In this document: in pieces, positions 36,880-47,299 of the stretch
Position numbering within the stretch: position 1 is the first letter of the stretch
How the letters are laid out: every line of letters begins with the position of its first letter
Origin: Rheinheimera salexigens
Lineage (GTDB): Bacteria; Pseudomonadota; Gammaproteobacteria; Enterobacterales; Alteromonadaceae
Direction of reading: 5' to 3'
Assembly (NCBI RefSeq): GCF_001752395.1
Contig: NZ_MKEK01000001.1
Location: 2,045,259-2,109,258 of the forward strand
DNA: 64,000 bases
Made by a program: the position numbers and the translations under genes
Notes under the pieces: generated by a model
The model's database searches: none
What the model was told of the DNA's origin: nothing
What the model saw: the letters and a program-made list of their open reading frames with translations, nothing else

Positions 36880-38133
36880 TCACACTGCTAATAGCTGCTC
36901 TAAACAATGTTGCTCGATACCGTAAAATTGTTTAATGGCAGCTATTTGGACCAATACTTGACTAGGATCTTTAGCCTGTTTGCGTTTAATGGCTAATATC
37001 ATTTTATTTTTGCTGGTGTGCTCTAAGGAAATAAACTCAAATACTTTAGTTTGATAGCCGTGCGCTTCTAACAATAGCGCGCGTAAGCTATCGGTGACCA
37101 TTTCAGCTTCTTGGCCTAAATGGATACCATGTTGCAGCATAGGAGCCAGCACTGGCGGTAATTGGATTTGCGGTCTAATTTGCTTATGGCAGCAAGGCGA
37201 ACACATAATCATCTCGGCACCGGTAGCAATACCCATATGCAAAGCGTAATCGGTAGCAGTATCACAGGCATGTAAAGCTATCATCACATTGATGCCTTTA
37301 GCTTTAAAATGCTTAACATCACCTTGTTCAAACTGGATACCCGCCAACTGTAATTGTTTAGCAGTATCGTTACATAAATCGACTAATCCTTGGCGTAATT
37401 CAACACCTGTCACTTGCACATCTGCCATTAAGTTATTAGTGACATAGTCATGCATAGCAAAAGTTAAATAGGCTTTTCCAGAACCAAAGTCAGCAATATG
37501 CAATTGTTTACGCTCAGCCAAACCTGCGTCTTGTACTGCGGTTGAAAAAATTTCTATAAACTTATTAATTTGCTTCCATTTTTTGGACATCGCAGGGATC
37601 AACTTTTGCTGGCTATCTGTCACGCCTAAAGCTTGCAAAAAGGGTTGTTGTAGCGATAAATAACGATGCTTCTCTCGATTATGGGCGGTATTAACTACTT
37701 TATCAGCAGCATTTAGTTTTTCGCGGTCTTCCAGTAAATATTTTGGCTGACTACTACTTTGGGATAACAGCTTATGCTGATATAAACACTTACCTTTTTT
37801 GCTAATGGTAATTTGTGATTCAGCTGCTGTAGTAAACAAATGAGCAGCAAAAAAATCATTACCTAATAATTTAACAATTTCAGCTAAAGCCGCATCAGGC
37901 TTATAGTTTTTTGTAATATCATTAGTTTGATATTTATAAGTAAAGCTCAGTTGCCATTGTTGTTTTAACAGCAGCGGACGGATCTGTACTTGCTTTAACG
38001 CTAGCTGACCTTGATATTTACTTAACACTAATTTTTGCAATGTTTCAGTAGCCACCGCATGCTGCAGTTGACTGAAGAATTGCTTAGATTTTTCTAAGTT
38101 GAGTACATTATCGGCTGGGATTACATCGGACAT
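36880..38133 (-). CDS. class I SAM-dependent methyltransferase (Methyltransf_32-like)
   Basis: 417 residues. The Rossmann SAM-binding start IADFGSGKAYLTFAMHDY lies near residue 214, followed by VTGVELRQ and a later MIALHACDTATD. A CSPCCHKQIRP motif sits after the fold, as in GSTCD-like/Methyltransf_32 proteins, where the Cys/His cluster could bind metal. Residues 1-190 form an uncharacterised N-terminal domain with a beta-rich look. Substrate (probably RNA or protein) unknown. Tail-to-tail with the dNTPase gene (2 bp between them). Confidence 0.8.
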   Translation of the reverse strand: MSDVIPADNVLNLEKSKQFFSQLQHAVATETLQKLVLSKYQGQLALKQVQIRPLLLKQQWQLSFTYKYQTNDITKNYKPDAALAEIVKLLGNDFFAAHLFTTAAESQITISKKGKCLYQHKLLSQSSSQPKYLLEDREKLNAADKVVNTAHNREKHRYLSLQQPFLQALGVTDSQQKLIPAMSKKWKQINKFIEIFSTAVQDAGLAERKQLHIADFGSGKAYLTFAMHDYVTNNLMADVQVTGVELRQGLVDLCNDTAKQLQLAGIQFEQGDVKHFKAKGINVMIALHACDTATDYALHMGIATGAEMIMCSPCCHKQIRPQIQLPPVLAPMLQHGIHLGQEAEMVTDSLRALLLEAHGYQTKVFEFISLEHTSKNKMILAIKRKQAKDPSQVLVQIAAIKQFYGIEQHCLEQLLAV

Positions 38134-38205
38134 AACAAGGGGCTGCTTAGCGGGTAAAGGTCTATTTTAGACTGAACAGCTGATCAGGGAAAGTGTTAAC
38201 TGAGA

Positions 38206-38721
38206 TTAAGCGATATATCGTAAACTATTTTTTTTAGATAACGGACTCATTCTATTATTTAATAATCTTACGACATGTAAACGTGGCAATACTTTACCGG
38301 CTAAGGTGGTAATACTATCCAGAAATAAACAAGTACTAGATTCTTGATCAGTACTGATGACAAGAGCATGTTGGGTATTCATACCACGAACAACCACGAC
38401 TGAATGTAGTTCAATGCTATGGTTATTAGCTTGTTGAAAATACCAACTCTTATGGGCTAACAACGGCAGATAGGCGCAACTTAACCCGGTTAAACATAGC
38501 TCTAATCGCACCGCCTCAGGAAGCGCTAAAGCTTGTAAGCTATTATCAATAGCCCAAAACACTTCAGCTTCATTAATCGATAATGCTTGCTGCATAGGCT
38601 TTGCCATCAGTTGTGCCGCTGAAAAAGGCGAGCAAAACTGGAGTTCATCATTGAGATCCAATAATAAACGGTCACGCTTAGGGCAATAGTTCCATTGCCA
38701 ACTTTCTGATGGCGTTAACAT
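38206..38721 (-). CDS. zapC: cell division protein ZapC
   Basis: 171 residues. SWQWNYCPKRDRLLLDLND aligns with the E. coli ZapC start (NWRWYYDEEHDRMMLDL), and the C-terminal LNNRMSPL resembles MNDRLKP. ZapC binds FtsZ and promotes bundling of protofilaments at the Z-ring. Its position next to pyrD matches the E. coli pyrD-zapC order. AAGGA lies six bases upstream. Overall divergence from the enteric protein is large, so the call relies on the ends and on synteny. Confidence 0.85.
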   Translation of the reverse strand: MLTPSESWQWNYCPKRDRLLLDLNDELQFCSPFSAAQLMAKPMQQALSINEAEVFWAIDNSLQALALPEAVRLELCLTGLSCAYLPLLAHKSWYFQQANNHSIELHSVVVVRGMNTQHALVISTDQESSTCLFLDSITTLAGKVLPRLHVVRLLNNRMSPLSKKNSLRYIA

Positions 38722-38826
38722 GGCAAGTCCTTGCAGTTTAAAAACAACACACTATACAATAACACTATATTGTTCAATACATTAAAGATTAATTGGCTAT
38801 AAAAAATACAGATCTATGCTGGATCA

Positions 38827-39837
38827 TTATAAGCTGGTCACGATCTGTTTAACTAAATCCGGTCCTTGGTAAATAAAACCAGTATAAACTTGCAATAAAT
38901 TAGCACCCGCAGCTAATTTTTCTTCAGCCGAATTCGCATCATGAATACCGCCAACGCCGATTATAGGTAAGTCTTTACCCACAGCGGCTCTAAGCTGGCG
39001 TATGACCTCGGTACTTTTAGCTTTAACCGGTAAGCCACTTAAGCCACCGGCTTCATTAGCGTGTAACTGACCCGCCACAGCAGCACGTTCAAGTGTCGTA
39101 TTGGTGGCTACTACCCCGTCCATTTTACTCTGTAATAAGGTTTGGGCGACTTGATTTACCGCGATAAGATCCATATCTGGGGCAATTTTAATAAAAATAG
39201 GCACATATTTATCATGTTTAGCTTGTAAATCGAGTTGCTCGTTTTTAATGCTATTTAATAAGTCTAATAGCGCATCACCAAATTGTAGGTCACGTAAACC
39301 TGGGGTATTAGGCGATGAAATATTTACTGTGATATAAGTAGCATGCAAATATACTTTACGCATGCAGTGAATATAATCATCTTTGCCCTGCTCGTTTGGG
39401 GTATCTTTATTTTTACCAATATTGATACCTAGCACGCCGTCATAACGCGCGTTTTTGACGTTTTCTACTAGATAATCGACACCCTTATTATTAAAACCCA
39501 TCCGATTAATAATCGCTTCTGACTTGGGTAGGCGAAAGATACGTGGTTTATCATTACCAATTTGCGGTTTTGGCGTCACGGTACCTACTTCAATAAAACC
39601 AAAGCCCATTTGACCAAATGCATCAATACATTCCGCATTTTTATCTAAACCAGCGGCTAAACCCAACGGATTATCAAAGCGAATGCCAGCAACCGTCACT
39701 GGTTTAGCCGGTAAAGTTTGGCGCCATAATGCAGAAACTGGGCTATGGGCTAATTGCTTTAAACTGCCAAGCGCAAAGTTATGTGACCATTCGGCATCAC
39801 ATGCAAACATGATTTTTTTCGCTATTGGATAGAACAT
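38827..39837 (-). CDS. pyrD: dihydroorotate dehydrogenase (quinone), class 2
   Basis: 336 residues, same as E. coli PyrD. N-terminal membrane-associated helix ([20 protein letters not shown]), FMN-binding [12 protein letters not shown], the catalytic-Ser region [15 protein letters not shown] and [20 protein letters not shown] at the phosphate site. It oxidises dihydroorotate to orotate and passes electrons to quinone. AAAGG precedes the ATG. It lies just downstream of the gdh terminator, with zapC following. Confidence 0.97.
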   Translation of the reverse strand: MFYPIAKKIMFACDAEWSHNFALGSLKQLAHSPVSALWRQTLPAKPVTVAGIRFDNPLGLAAGLDKNAECIDAFGQMGFGFIEVGTVTPKPQIGNDKPRIFRLPKSEAIINRMGFNNKGVDYLVENVKNARYDGVLGINIGKNKDTPNEQGKDDYIHCMRKVYLHATYITVNISSPNTPGLRDLQFGDALLDLLNSIKNEQLDLQAKHDKYVPIFIKIAPDMDLIAVNQVAQTLLQSKMDGVVATNTTLERAAVAGQLHANEAGGLSGLPVKAKSTEVIRQLRAAVGKDLPIIGVGGIHDANSAEEKLAAGANLLQVYTGFIYQGPDLVKQIVTSL

Positions 39838-39860
39838 ATTGTGCCTTTTAAATTTAAACC

Positions 39861-39892
39861 AAAAAAATACCCCAGACTAGCTGGGGTATTTT
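39861..39892 (-). terminator. rho-independent terminator of NAD-glutamate dehydrogenase gene
   Basis: On the minus strand AAAATACCCCAG-CTAGT-CTGGGGTATTTT with T's continuing, immediately after the gdh stop and 24 bp before the pyrD start codon. Confidence 0.92.
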
Positions 39893-39906
39893 AACCATTA
39901 ATTGGA

Positions 39907-42900
39907 CTATTTCACAGTGTCACAATTATGGCTTAATAACATAAGTTCACGTAAAGCTACTGAGAACTTAGCCATTTCATGGTTTTTAGTGGTTTTAAAC
40001 TCAGCTAACATTAAACGCCAACGCTCTAATAAAGCGTCATGTGCAGTTACCCAAGTACCAATAACATCATCGGCAGCACAGCTAGTGCCACAGCTTCTAA
40101 CCACTACTGCAGCTAAAGAGCGTTGTTGCCAATCTAGCTCTTCACGGTAAGATGCACGCGCTAAAGCTTGCCAATGGTTTGCTACTGGCTGGTTAGTGAT
40201 TTGCTCTAAGAACCAGTGCAGATCTAAGCTATCACCTAGTTTAAAGTAAATTTCTGCTGCCATAGCAACTGGCACTTTTTCAGCATCGGCAACCTGACCA
40301 ATATCCATGGTTGAGAATAAAGTACTCAACTGCGCTAAGTATTGCGCAATATCAGTAGGTACAGCTTGTTCTTCATATACCGCTTGTTTCTTGGCTAATT
40401 GCTCAGCTTCTGCAGGTACCAGATAAGTAGCTAAGTTATCATTTAATTGCTGATAAGTCGGTTTGAAGAAATCGACAGTTTGTTGAATATTTAACGCTTT
40501 ATTACGATGACGTAAGAACCAACGAGTAGCACGGCGCATCGTACGACGAATTTGATGTAAGAACTGGCTTTGTAAGTGCGCTGGGATAACATTATCCAGC
40601 TGTTCTAACTTGGCCCAAATGCTTGGAATATCAAATAAGTCACGAGCAATAGAATAACAAAGGGTTACTTCGCCAACCCCAGCACCGGTTTCTTCCAGCA
40701 TACGCTGGGCGAAATTAGGTCCCATTTCGTTAACCAGCATATTAGCAACTTTAGTCGCAATAATTTCTGCTTTTAACGGATGGTTTTCAATTTCAGTGCC
40801 ATAGTTTTCCTGCAATAACGTTGGGAAAGAACTAAATAACAACTGTTTGAAGTAATTATTATCAGTAATTTCTGGCAACACTAACTGCTCTTTTAATACC
40901 ATTTTGCCGTAGGCAGTTAAGATAGCAAGTTCTGGACGGGTTAAACCTTGGCCTTTAACCATTCGATCAGCAAGTTGTTCATCTGAAGGTAAGAACTCTA
41001 ACTCACGGTTTAATTTACCTTCTTTTTCCAGCATATGGATAAAGCGAGTATATTCTTTAATCTGTTCAGAGCCCAGTATTGAAGAAATACTAATACTTTG
41101 GGTTTGACGATAACATTCGGTAATCACTAAGCGTGATACGTCATCAGTCATATCGAACAGCAACTTATTGCGCTGCTTAAAGGTTAAATCACCACTGGCT
41201 AATAACGCATTAAGTAAAATTTTAATATTTACTTCGTTATCAGAACAAGTAACACCACCCACGTTATCTACGAAGTCAGTATTAATGCGACCACCGTTCA
41301 TAGCGTATTCAATACGGCCACGTTGGGTTGCGCCTAAGTTACCGCCTTCACCAATAATCTTGGCTTGGATGTCTTTACCGTTAACCCGTAACGCTTCAGA
41401 ACCGCGATCGCCTACTTCAGCATGCGTTTCATCTGTCGCTTTAAGGTAAGTACCGATACCACCGTTCCAAATTAAATCCACAGGCATCATTAAGCATTCG
41501 CGGATTAATTCGTTTGGTGTCATGGTAGCTTTGGTTGTACCCAGCATTTCTTTAATTTGTGGTGATAACTTAATAGACTTAGCACTACGTGAGAAGACAG
41601 CGCCGCCTTCTGAAATAAGTGACTTATCAAAGTCATCCCAAGTAGAGGTCGGTAAATTAAATAAGCGCTGACGCTCAGGCCATGTTTTAGCTGCATCTGG
41701 CTGCGGGTCAATAAAGATATGCATGTGGTTAAAGGCAACTTGTAACCGGTTATGTTTAGATAACAACATACCATTACCAAACACGTCACCTGCCATGTCA
41801 CCTATGGCGACACAAGTAAAGTCTGTGGTTTGACAGTTAATGCCCATTTCGCGGAAATGACGTTTAACCGATTCCCACGCGCCACGAGCTGTAATCCCCA
41901 TACCTTTATGGTCATAACCGTTCGAACCGCCTGATGCAAAAGCATCCGCCATCCAGAATCCGTAATCTTCAGAAATACCATTTGAGATATCAGAGAAAGT
42001 CGCGGTGCCTTTATCGGCTGCAACTACTAAATACGGGTCGTCTTCGTCTAAACGGACAACATCTGTTGGCGGAATAATAACGCCCTTTTTGATATTATCA
42101 GTCACATCTAACAAACCACGAATAAAGGTACGGTAGCAATCTTTACCTTCATTAATAAAGGCTTCACGGCCGCCAGTTTCTGGTAGTTTTTTACAAACGA
42201 AACCACCCTTTGAGCCTGATGGCACTATCACGGTATTTTTAACCGTTTGTGCTTTTACCAAGCCTAATACTTCAGTACGGAAATCTTCGCGACGATCTGA
42301 CCAACGTAAACCACCACGAGCTACTTTACCAAAGCGTAAGTGTGAACCTTCTACACGAGGTGAATAGACAAAAATTTCAAACATTGGCACCGGTAATGGC
42401 ATATCTGGGATTAAATCAGATTTAATCTTAAATGAGATATACGGCTTATCTGCACCTTGAGAATCGTGTTGGAAATAGTTAGTTCTTACCACAGCATTAA
42501 TCATATCGACAAAGCGACGGATGATACGGTCATCATCCAAGTTAGCCACTTGTTCTAATTGCGCTGTAATTTGCTCTTCAAGTTTTTCAATCGACTTAGC
42601 AGTAGCACGTGATTTTGGCGAAAAACGTTTATTAAACAACTGGACGGTTAAATTAGCTAATTCAGCGTAACGGCTAAAGGTGCTTTCAACATAAGACTGA
42701 CTAAAAGTGCCGCCGATTTGACGCTTATATTTAGCTAAAGCACGTAATAAAGAAGCTTCACGCCCTGATAAACCTGCACTTAGTATTAAGCGGTTAAAAC
42801 CATCATCTTCTAACTGCCCTGCCCATACTTTAGCAAAAGACTCTTGGAAAGACTGCTGTGCAGCTTCAAAGTCTTCAGGCATGTCACAGGTAAGTTCCAT

Positions 42901-44745
42901 GGTGAAGTTTAAAATCCAACTTACTGACCCATCTGTACTTTTTACAGCATAAGGCGTTTCACCGATAACCCGTAAACCAAAGTTTTCTAACATTGGTAGT
43001 ACATCTGACAAGTGAATTGGATGATCTTTATGGAATAAGTTTAAACGCACAGCCTTGCTGTTAGCGCCTTCTTCTTGTGGACGATAAAACAACATTTCTA
43101 AAGTGTTATCATCGTTTAATGCTTCTAACTTACCAATATCGACTAAGGCATCGTTAGGTAACATTTCTTCTTTATAGCCACGCGGGAAAGCAGGCGCATA
43201 TTTGCGGGTTAATTCACGGCCTCGAGCTTCACCATAAACACCTACTAATGCAGTTTCTAACTTATCTTCCCAAGTACGGGCGGCTTCAACTAAATTACGT
43301 TCAATATCTTTCACTTTATACTCAACATGGCTGTCGTTGATCCGTACTAAATAATGAGTACGTGCCAACACTGATTCAGAAAAATAAGTAGTAAACTCAA
43401 CAGGTTCTGTGCTACCTAACGCTTGCTGTAAAACAACTTGGGTTTCTCTACGCAACTGGGTGTTGTAGCGCTCTCTTGGCACATACACCATAGCGGTAAC
43501 AAAACGCCCAAAACTATCTTTACGCATGAAAACCCGTGTCATGTCGCGTTCTTGCATTTGCAATACGCCCATGGCAACAGTTAACAAATCATCAGCAGTC
43601 GCTTGAATAAGCTCATCACGTGGATAGGTTTCTAGAATATTTAATAGCGCTTTATAGGCATGAGTACCTGCAGCAAATTCTGATTCGTCCATAACATGGG
43701 CGAGTTTATTTTTTAATAACGGAATATCTGCAGCACTGTTGTTATAAAACGAAGATGAATATAAACCAATAAAGCGATCTTCTCCGACAACATTACCGTC
43801 ATTATCAAACTTTTTAACCCCTACGTAATCGATATAAGCAGGACGATGCACGCGAGACTTACTATTAGTTTTAGTTAAGACTAATAAGTTATTATCTAGC
43901 GCCATTTTACGACCAGCTTCAGGCAACTCAGACAGCATTAGATCACGCGCAGGTGAAGTACGCATTAACCCTAAAGAGGTATCATCAAGGCCGCTAATTT
44001 TATAATCGCCTTTAACCGGTGAAATGGTATAACTGCGATAGCCTAACAGGGTAAAGTTGTCTTGCTCTAACCAGGTTAAAAAGTCTGCCGTCTGCTGCAC
44101 AGTTTCTTTACTGGCTTTACCACTATTTTTACTTAATGACTTTATAACTTGCTTTAATTTGTCACGAGCAGGCAGCCAATCATTAACCGCTAATGAAACG
44201 TCTTCCATTACAGAATGAAGTTCATCAGTTAACGCAGCTATTGTGGCTTTATCGGTTAAACGGTCAATTTCAATATGGAATACTGTTTGCTTAGTACTTT
44301 GTGATTGCTTGCTACCTAACTTATAAAAGTCAGTAATGTTGCCTTCTTTATTGCGTTCAGTCTGCATTGGGTAATGCAACAATAAATGGGCAGTGATACT
44401 TTGTCTGGTTAGTGCCATCCGTATAGAATCGACTAAGAACGGCATATCTTGCACCACTATCTCAACAATAGTGTGTTTAGATTCCCAGCCATGCTTTGCT
44501 ATTTCAGGGTTAAACACCCGGATTTTTTCGCCATCAGCTGCATGCTGATTAAATGTCTGCCATAAACTTAACGCCGCGCCATACAAGTCGCTGTCATTAC
44601 GGCCGGTTAAATCGTCATTAGACATATTGCCAAAAAGCATGTTAGCAAATTTCTCAACCAGGCTTGGTTGATCTTTTACTCTATGCTTAATTAGTTTGTT
44701 TACATTTTGTAGAAGTACAGAGGGTTGACCGTCAATCGGTGCCAT
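39907..44745 (-). CDS. gdhB: NAD-specific glutamate dehydrogenase (giant, GdhB type)
   Basis: 1612 residues, the 180-kDa class of NAD-glutamate dehydrogenase. The start is the ATG at 44745 with AAGGA seven bases upstream; the in-frame GTG at 44769 has no usable site. N-terminal ACT-like regulatory parts (to about 650) precede the catalytic core, which has GGLRWSDRREDFRTEVLGLV, VIVPSGSKGGF and the nucleotide-binding GDMAGDVFGNGML. It oxidatively deaminates glutamate to 2-oxoglutarate, a catabolic role for amino-acid use. Confidence 0.95.
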   Translation of the reverse strand: MAPIDGQPSVLLQNVNKLIKHRVKDQPSLVEKFANMLFGNMSNDDLTGRNDSDLYGAALSLWQTFNQHAADGEKIRVFNPEIAKHGWESKHTIVEIVVQDMPFLVDSIRMALTRQSITAHLLLHYPMQTERNKEGNITDFYKLGSKQSQSTKQTVFHIEIDRLTDKATIAALTDELHSVMEDVSLAVNDWLPARDKLKQVIKSLSKNSGKASKETVQQTADFLTWLEQDNFTLLGYRSYTISPVKGDYKISGLDDTSLGLMRTSPARDLMLSELPEAGRKMALDNNLLVLTKTNSKSRVHRPAYIDYVGVKKFDNDGNVVGEDRFIGLYSSSFYNNSAADIPLLKNKLAHVMDESEFAAGTHAYKALLNILETYPRDELIQATADDLLTVAMGVLQMQERDMTRVFMRKDSFGRFVTAMVYVPRERYNTQLRRETQVVLQQALGSTEPVEFTTYFSESVLARTHYLVRINDSHVEYKVKDIERNLVEAARTWEDKLETALVGVYGEARGRELTRKYAPAFPRGYKEEMLPNDALVDIGKLEALNDDNTLEMLFYRPQEEGANSKAVRLNLFHKDHPIHLSDVLPMLENFGLRVIGETPYAVKSTDGSVSWILNFTMELTCDMPEDFEAAQQSFQESFAKVWAGQLEDDGFNRLILSAGLSGREASLLRALAKYKRQIGGTFSQSYVESTFSRYAELANLTVQLFNKRFSPKSRATAKSIEKLEEQITAQLEQVANLDDDRIIRRFVDMINAVVRTNYFQHDSQGADKPYISFKIKSDLIPDMPLPVPMFEIFVYSPRVEGSHLRFGKVARGGLRWSDRREDFRTEVLGLVKAQTVKNTVIVPSGSKGGFVCKKLPETGGREAFINEGKDCYRTFIRGLLDVTDNIKKGVIIPPTDVVRLDEDDPYLVVAADKGTATFSDISNGISEDYGFWMADAFASGGSNGYDHKGMGITARGAWESVKRHFREMGINCQTTDFTCVAIGDMAGDVFGNGMLLSKHNRLQVAFNHMHIFIDPQPDAAKTWPERQRLFNLPTSTWDDFDKSLISEGGAVFSRSAKSIKLSPQIKEMLGTTKATMTPNELIRECLMMPVDLIWNGGIGTYLKATDETHAEVGDRGSEALRVNGKDIQAKIIGEGGNLGATQRGRIEYAMNGGRINTDFVDNVGGVTCSDNEVNIKILLNALLASGDLTFKQRNKLLFDMTDDVSRLVITECYRQTQSISISSILGSEQIKEYTRFIHMLEKEGKLNRELEFLPSDEQLADRMVKGQGLTRPELAILTAYGKMVLKEQLVLPEITDNNYFKQLLFSSFPTLLQENYGTEIENHPLKAEIIATKVANMLVNEMGPNFAQRMLEETGAGVGEVTLCYSIARDLFDIPSIWAKLEQLDNVIPAHLQSQFLHQIRRTMRRATRWFLRHRNKALNIQQTVDFFKPTYQQLNDNLATYLVPAEAEQLAKKQAVYEEQAVPTDIAQYLAQLSTLFSTMDIGQVADAEKVPVAMAAEIYFKLGDSLDLHWFLEQITNQPVANHWQALARASYREELDWQQRSLAAVVVRSCGTSCAADDVIGTWVTAHDALLERWRLMLAEFKTTKNHEMAKFSVALRELMLLSHNCDTVK

Positions 44746-44920
44746 TTTTATATCCTTTTTTACCTTCACCTCTTAGGGTGGGCTATATCGAACATATCAG
44801 AACGTGTCAGGAGCGCAGTGTAGTGCCTATTGTAACGCTTTTCGAGATCTATTTGGTGCTTTGTTACTGGTTAAACCAGTTATTTTGAGGCTGATTGTAA
44901 ATATATTCATTTGTTTTGAT

Positions 44921-44944
44921 TACAAAAATGGCCCGAAGGCCATT
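44921..44944 (-). terminator. rho-independent terminator with UUCG tetraloop after the RND transporter gene
   Basis: On the minus strand AATGGCC-TTCG-GGCCATT followed by TTTTT. A C(UUCG)G loop gives an especially stable hairpin. It lies 39 bp after the stop of the RND-type gene and ends the four-gene DUF1302/DUF1329/Ycf48/RND unit. Confidence 0.92.
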
Positions 44945-44982
44945 ACTGTAATCTAGCTGCATAAAAAACAATCAATGCAGTA

Positions 44983-47298
44983 TTATTTTTTACGCCATAA
45001 AAATGCGGCTATAGCGGGTAATACCACAATAGCGCCGAGCATATTAACCACAAACATAAAGGTTAATAAAATACCCATATCAACTTGGAATTTCAGAGCT
45101 GAAAACACCCAAGTACTGACACCTATAGCTAAGGTAATAGCAGTAAACAATACCGCACTACCACGCTCTTTAAGCGCTTGATAATAGGCTTCGCGCAGCG
45201 GAGCACCTTCACGTAAGCTCTGAATCATATTAGATAGTATATAGATACCATAATCGACACCAATACCCACCCCAAGTGCGATAACCGGCAAGGTAGACAC
45301 GGTAAGACCAATTTGTAAATTAGTCATCAACGCGGTAGCCAATACCGACACCACATATAATGGCACTATTACTGATATTGTAGCGCGTATCGATCTAAAG
45401 CTAATTAAACACAATAAAGTCACTGCCGCATAGACATACCACATCATAGGTTGCTGAGCTTCAGCAACCGCTTCATTGGTTGCCGCCATAACACCCGCTG
45501 GACCTGACGCTAACTTAAATTGGGTTTTCTCATCACTAAATTCTGCAGAATACTTTTTCGCCGCTGTTACCACCCGCTCTAATGTTTCAGCTTTATGATC
45601 TTCTAAAAACAACATTACCGGCATCACTGAGCAATCAGCGTTTAATAAACCGGTGCTGGTTTCAACCCGCGAAGATGCTTGAACTAAACTTTGCGTATTA
45701 CGAGGTAACACCCGCCATTTTACATTACCTTCGTTGAACGCGGCATTAATAGTCTTAGATACCGAGGCTAATGACACTGTCGACTGAACCCCTTCAACGT
45801 TAGACATTAACCACTGAAAGTTATCAATCCGCTGCATAATACTATGTTCAGTACAGGCACTGGGGATGGTTTCTACCATCACATTTAAGTAATCGACTGA
45901 GATAGCAAAACGATCGGTAATTAAAAATGTATCTTGGTTATACCTTGAGTCTTCATGTAATGCCGGAGCTCCAGCATGCAAATCACCAATTTTTAGTTGC
46001 TGAGTCTGCATATAGCCAAAAGCAAATAACAACGCAGTAATAATAATAATAACTGCCGCATATTTACGGGTAGCAAAGGCCGACAAAGCAAACCACACTT
46101 TATCCATTTTCGGAGAACCTGCTGCTGCACGTTGCTGATATTTCTGACTAAACTTAACAAAAGACATTAATACCGGTAGCAAAATTAGATTGGTTAAAAT
46201 AATAACTGCGACACCTAAGCTTGCTGTGATGGCTAATTCGCGAATAACGCCAATTTCAATGATAAGTAAGGTTAAAAAGCCAACCGTATCTGATAATAAT
46301 GCCACACCACCTGGTACTAATAGCTTGCGAAAGCTGGCTTGAGCAGCTGTCTTGGCGTTCATGCCAGATGCCACCCTTTTACCGGTAGAGTTAATCATCT
46401 GCACACCATGGCTAACACCAATAGCAAAGACTAAAAACGGCACTAAAATAGACATGGGGTCAATACCGAAGCCTAGTGCAGATAACAGCCCCATTTGCCA
46501 AACCACTGCTATTAAAGAGCAACCAATCGGCAGTAAGGTCAACATTAATGAGCCGCAAAACAAATAAACCATGATGGCCGTTACCACTATGGCAATGGCA
46601 AAGAACAATAAAACACCCTTAGCACCATCGGCAACATCACCGACCATTTTGGCAAAACCTATAATATGAATACTAGTGCTATCGCTAGAATATTTATTGC
46701 GAACATTTTGCTCTAGAGTTTGGGCAAAACTGATGGTATCAACTTTTTGATTTGTTTCAGGGTCTATCTCTAGTAATTGGGCTGAAATCATCGCGCAGCT
46801 AAAGTCATCGGCAACCATGCGGCCTACTACACCTGCTTTTTCCACATTTTGTTTTACTTTAGCTAAACCAGCTGCATCGGCAATAAAGTCTGCAGGTATA
46901 ACCGGACCACCAGCAAAACCATCTTCAACCACTTCAACAAAACGCGTACTGGGGCTAAATAACGACTTAACCTGCACCCGATCCACACCCGAGGTATACA
47001 GTAATTCGTCATGAGTTAAACGTAACGTAGTAAAGAATTCTGGATTGAAAATATCACCACTGTTATCACATAGCGCGACTAAGATATTGTTCGCCCCACC
47101 AAAATCTTCAGCATGCTGCAAATAAGTTTGCATATACTCATGTTTTAATGGAATATTTTTGGTAAATCCTGCATCTAATTTAATGGAAGCTGCTTTAATA
47201 ACCAGAAAAATGGTTACCAAAATAAAGGCAGCTATAACCAAAGCGCGATGGCGAAACAGCGCATATTCAAATTTATTAACAATCCGATTCGCAGTCAT
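44983..47298 (-). CDS. RND/MMPL-superfamily transporter
   Basis: 771 residues with two repeats of one helix, a large periplasmic loop and five or six helices: first helix about 17-35, cluster near 225-380, single helix near 415, cluster near 620-765. GVSHGVQMINS and ALGVGIGVDYGIYILS carry the intramembrane motifs of the hydrophobe/amphiphile RND and MMPL class, including the second-half Asp likely used for proton coupling. It is the last gene of a unit with a Ycf48-like protein, a DUF1329 protein and a DUF1302 outer-membrane protein, which implies export of a hydrophobic or lipid-like cargo across both membranes. The cargo is unknown. Confidence 0.85.
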   Translation of the reverse strand: MTANRIVNKFEYALFRHRALVIAAFILVTIFLVIKAASIKLDAGFTKNIPLKHEYMQTYLQHAEDFGGANNILVALCDNSGDIFNPEFFTTLRLTHDELLYTSGVDRVQVKSLFSPSTRFVEVVEDGFAGGPVIPADFIADAAGLAKVKQNVEKAGVVGRMVADDFSCAMISAQLLEIDPETNQKVDTISFAQTLEQNVRNKYSSDSTSIHIIGFAKMVGDVADGAKGVLLFFAIAIVVTAIMVYLFCGSLMLTLLPIGCSLIAVVWQMGLLSALGFGIDPMSILVPFLVFAIGVSHGVQMINSTGKRVASGMNAKTAAQASFRKLLVPGGVALLSDTVGFLTLLIIEIGVIRELAITASLGVAVIILTNLILLPVLMSFVKFSQKYQQRAAAGSPKMDKVWFALSAFATRKYAAVIIIITALLFAFGYMQTQQLKIGDLHAGAPALHEDSRYNQDTFLITDRFAISVDYLNVMVETIPSACTEHSIMQRIDNFQWLMSNVEGVQSTVSLASVSKTINAAFNEGNVKWRVLPRNTQSLVQASSRVETSTGLLNADCSVMPVMLFLEDHKAETLERVVTAAKKYSAEFSDEKTQFKLASGPAGVMAATNEAVAEAQQPMMWYVYAAVTLLCLISFRSIRATISVIVPLYVVSVLATALMTNLQIGLTVSTLPVIALGVGIGVDYGIYILSNMIQSLREGAPLREAYYQALKERGSAVLFTAITLAIGVSTWVFSALKFQVDMGILLTFMFVVNMLGAIVVLPAIAAFLWRKK

Positions 47299-47299
47299 A

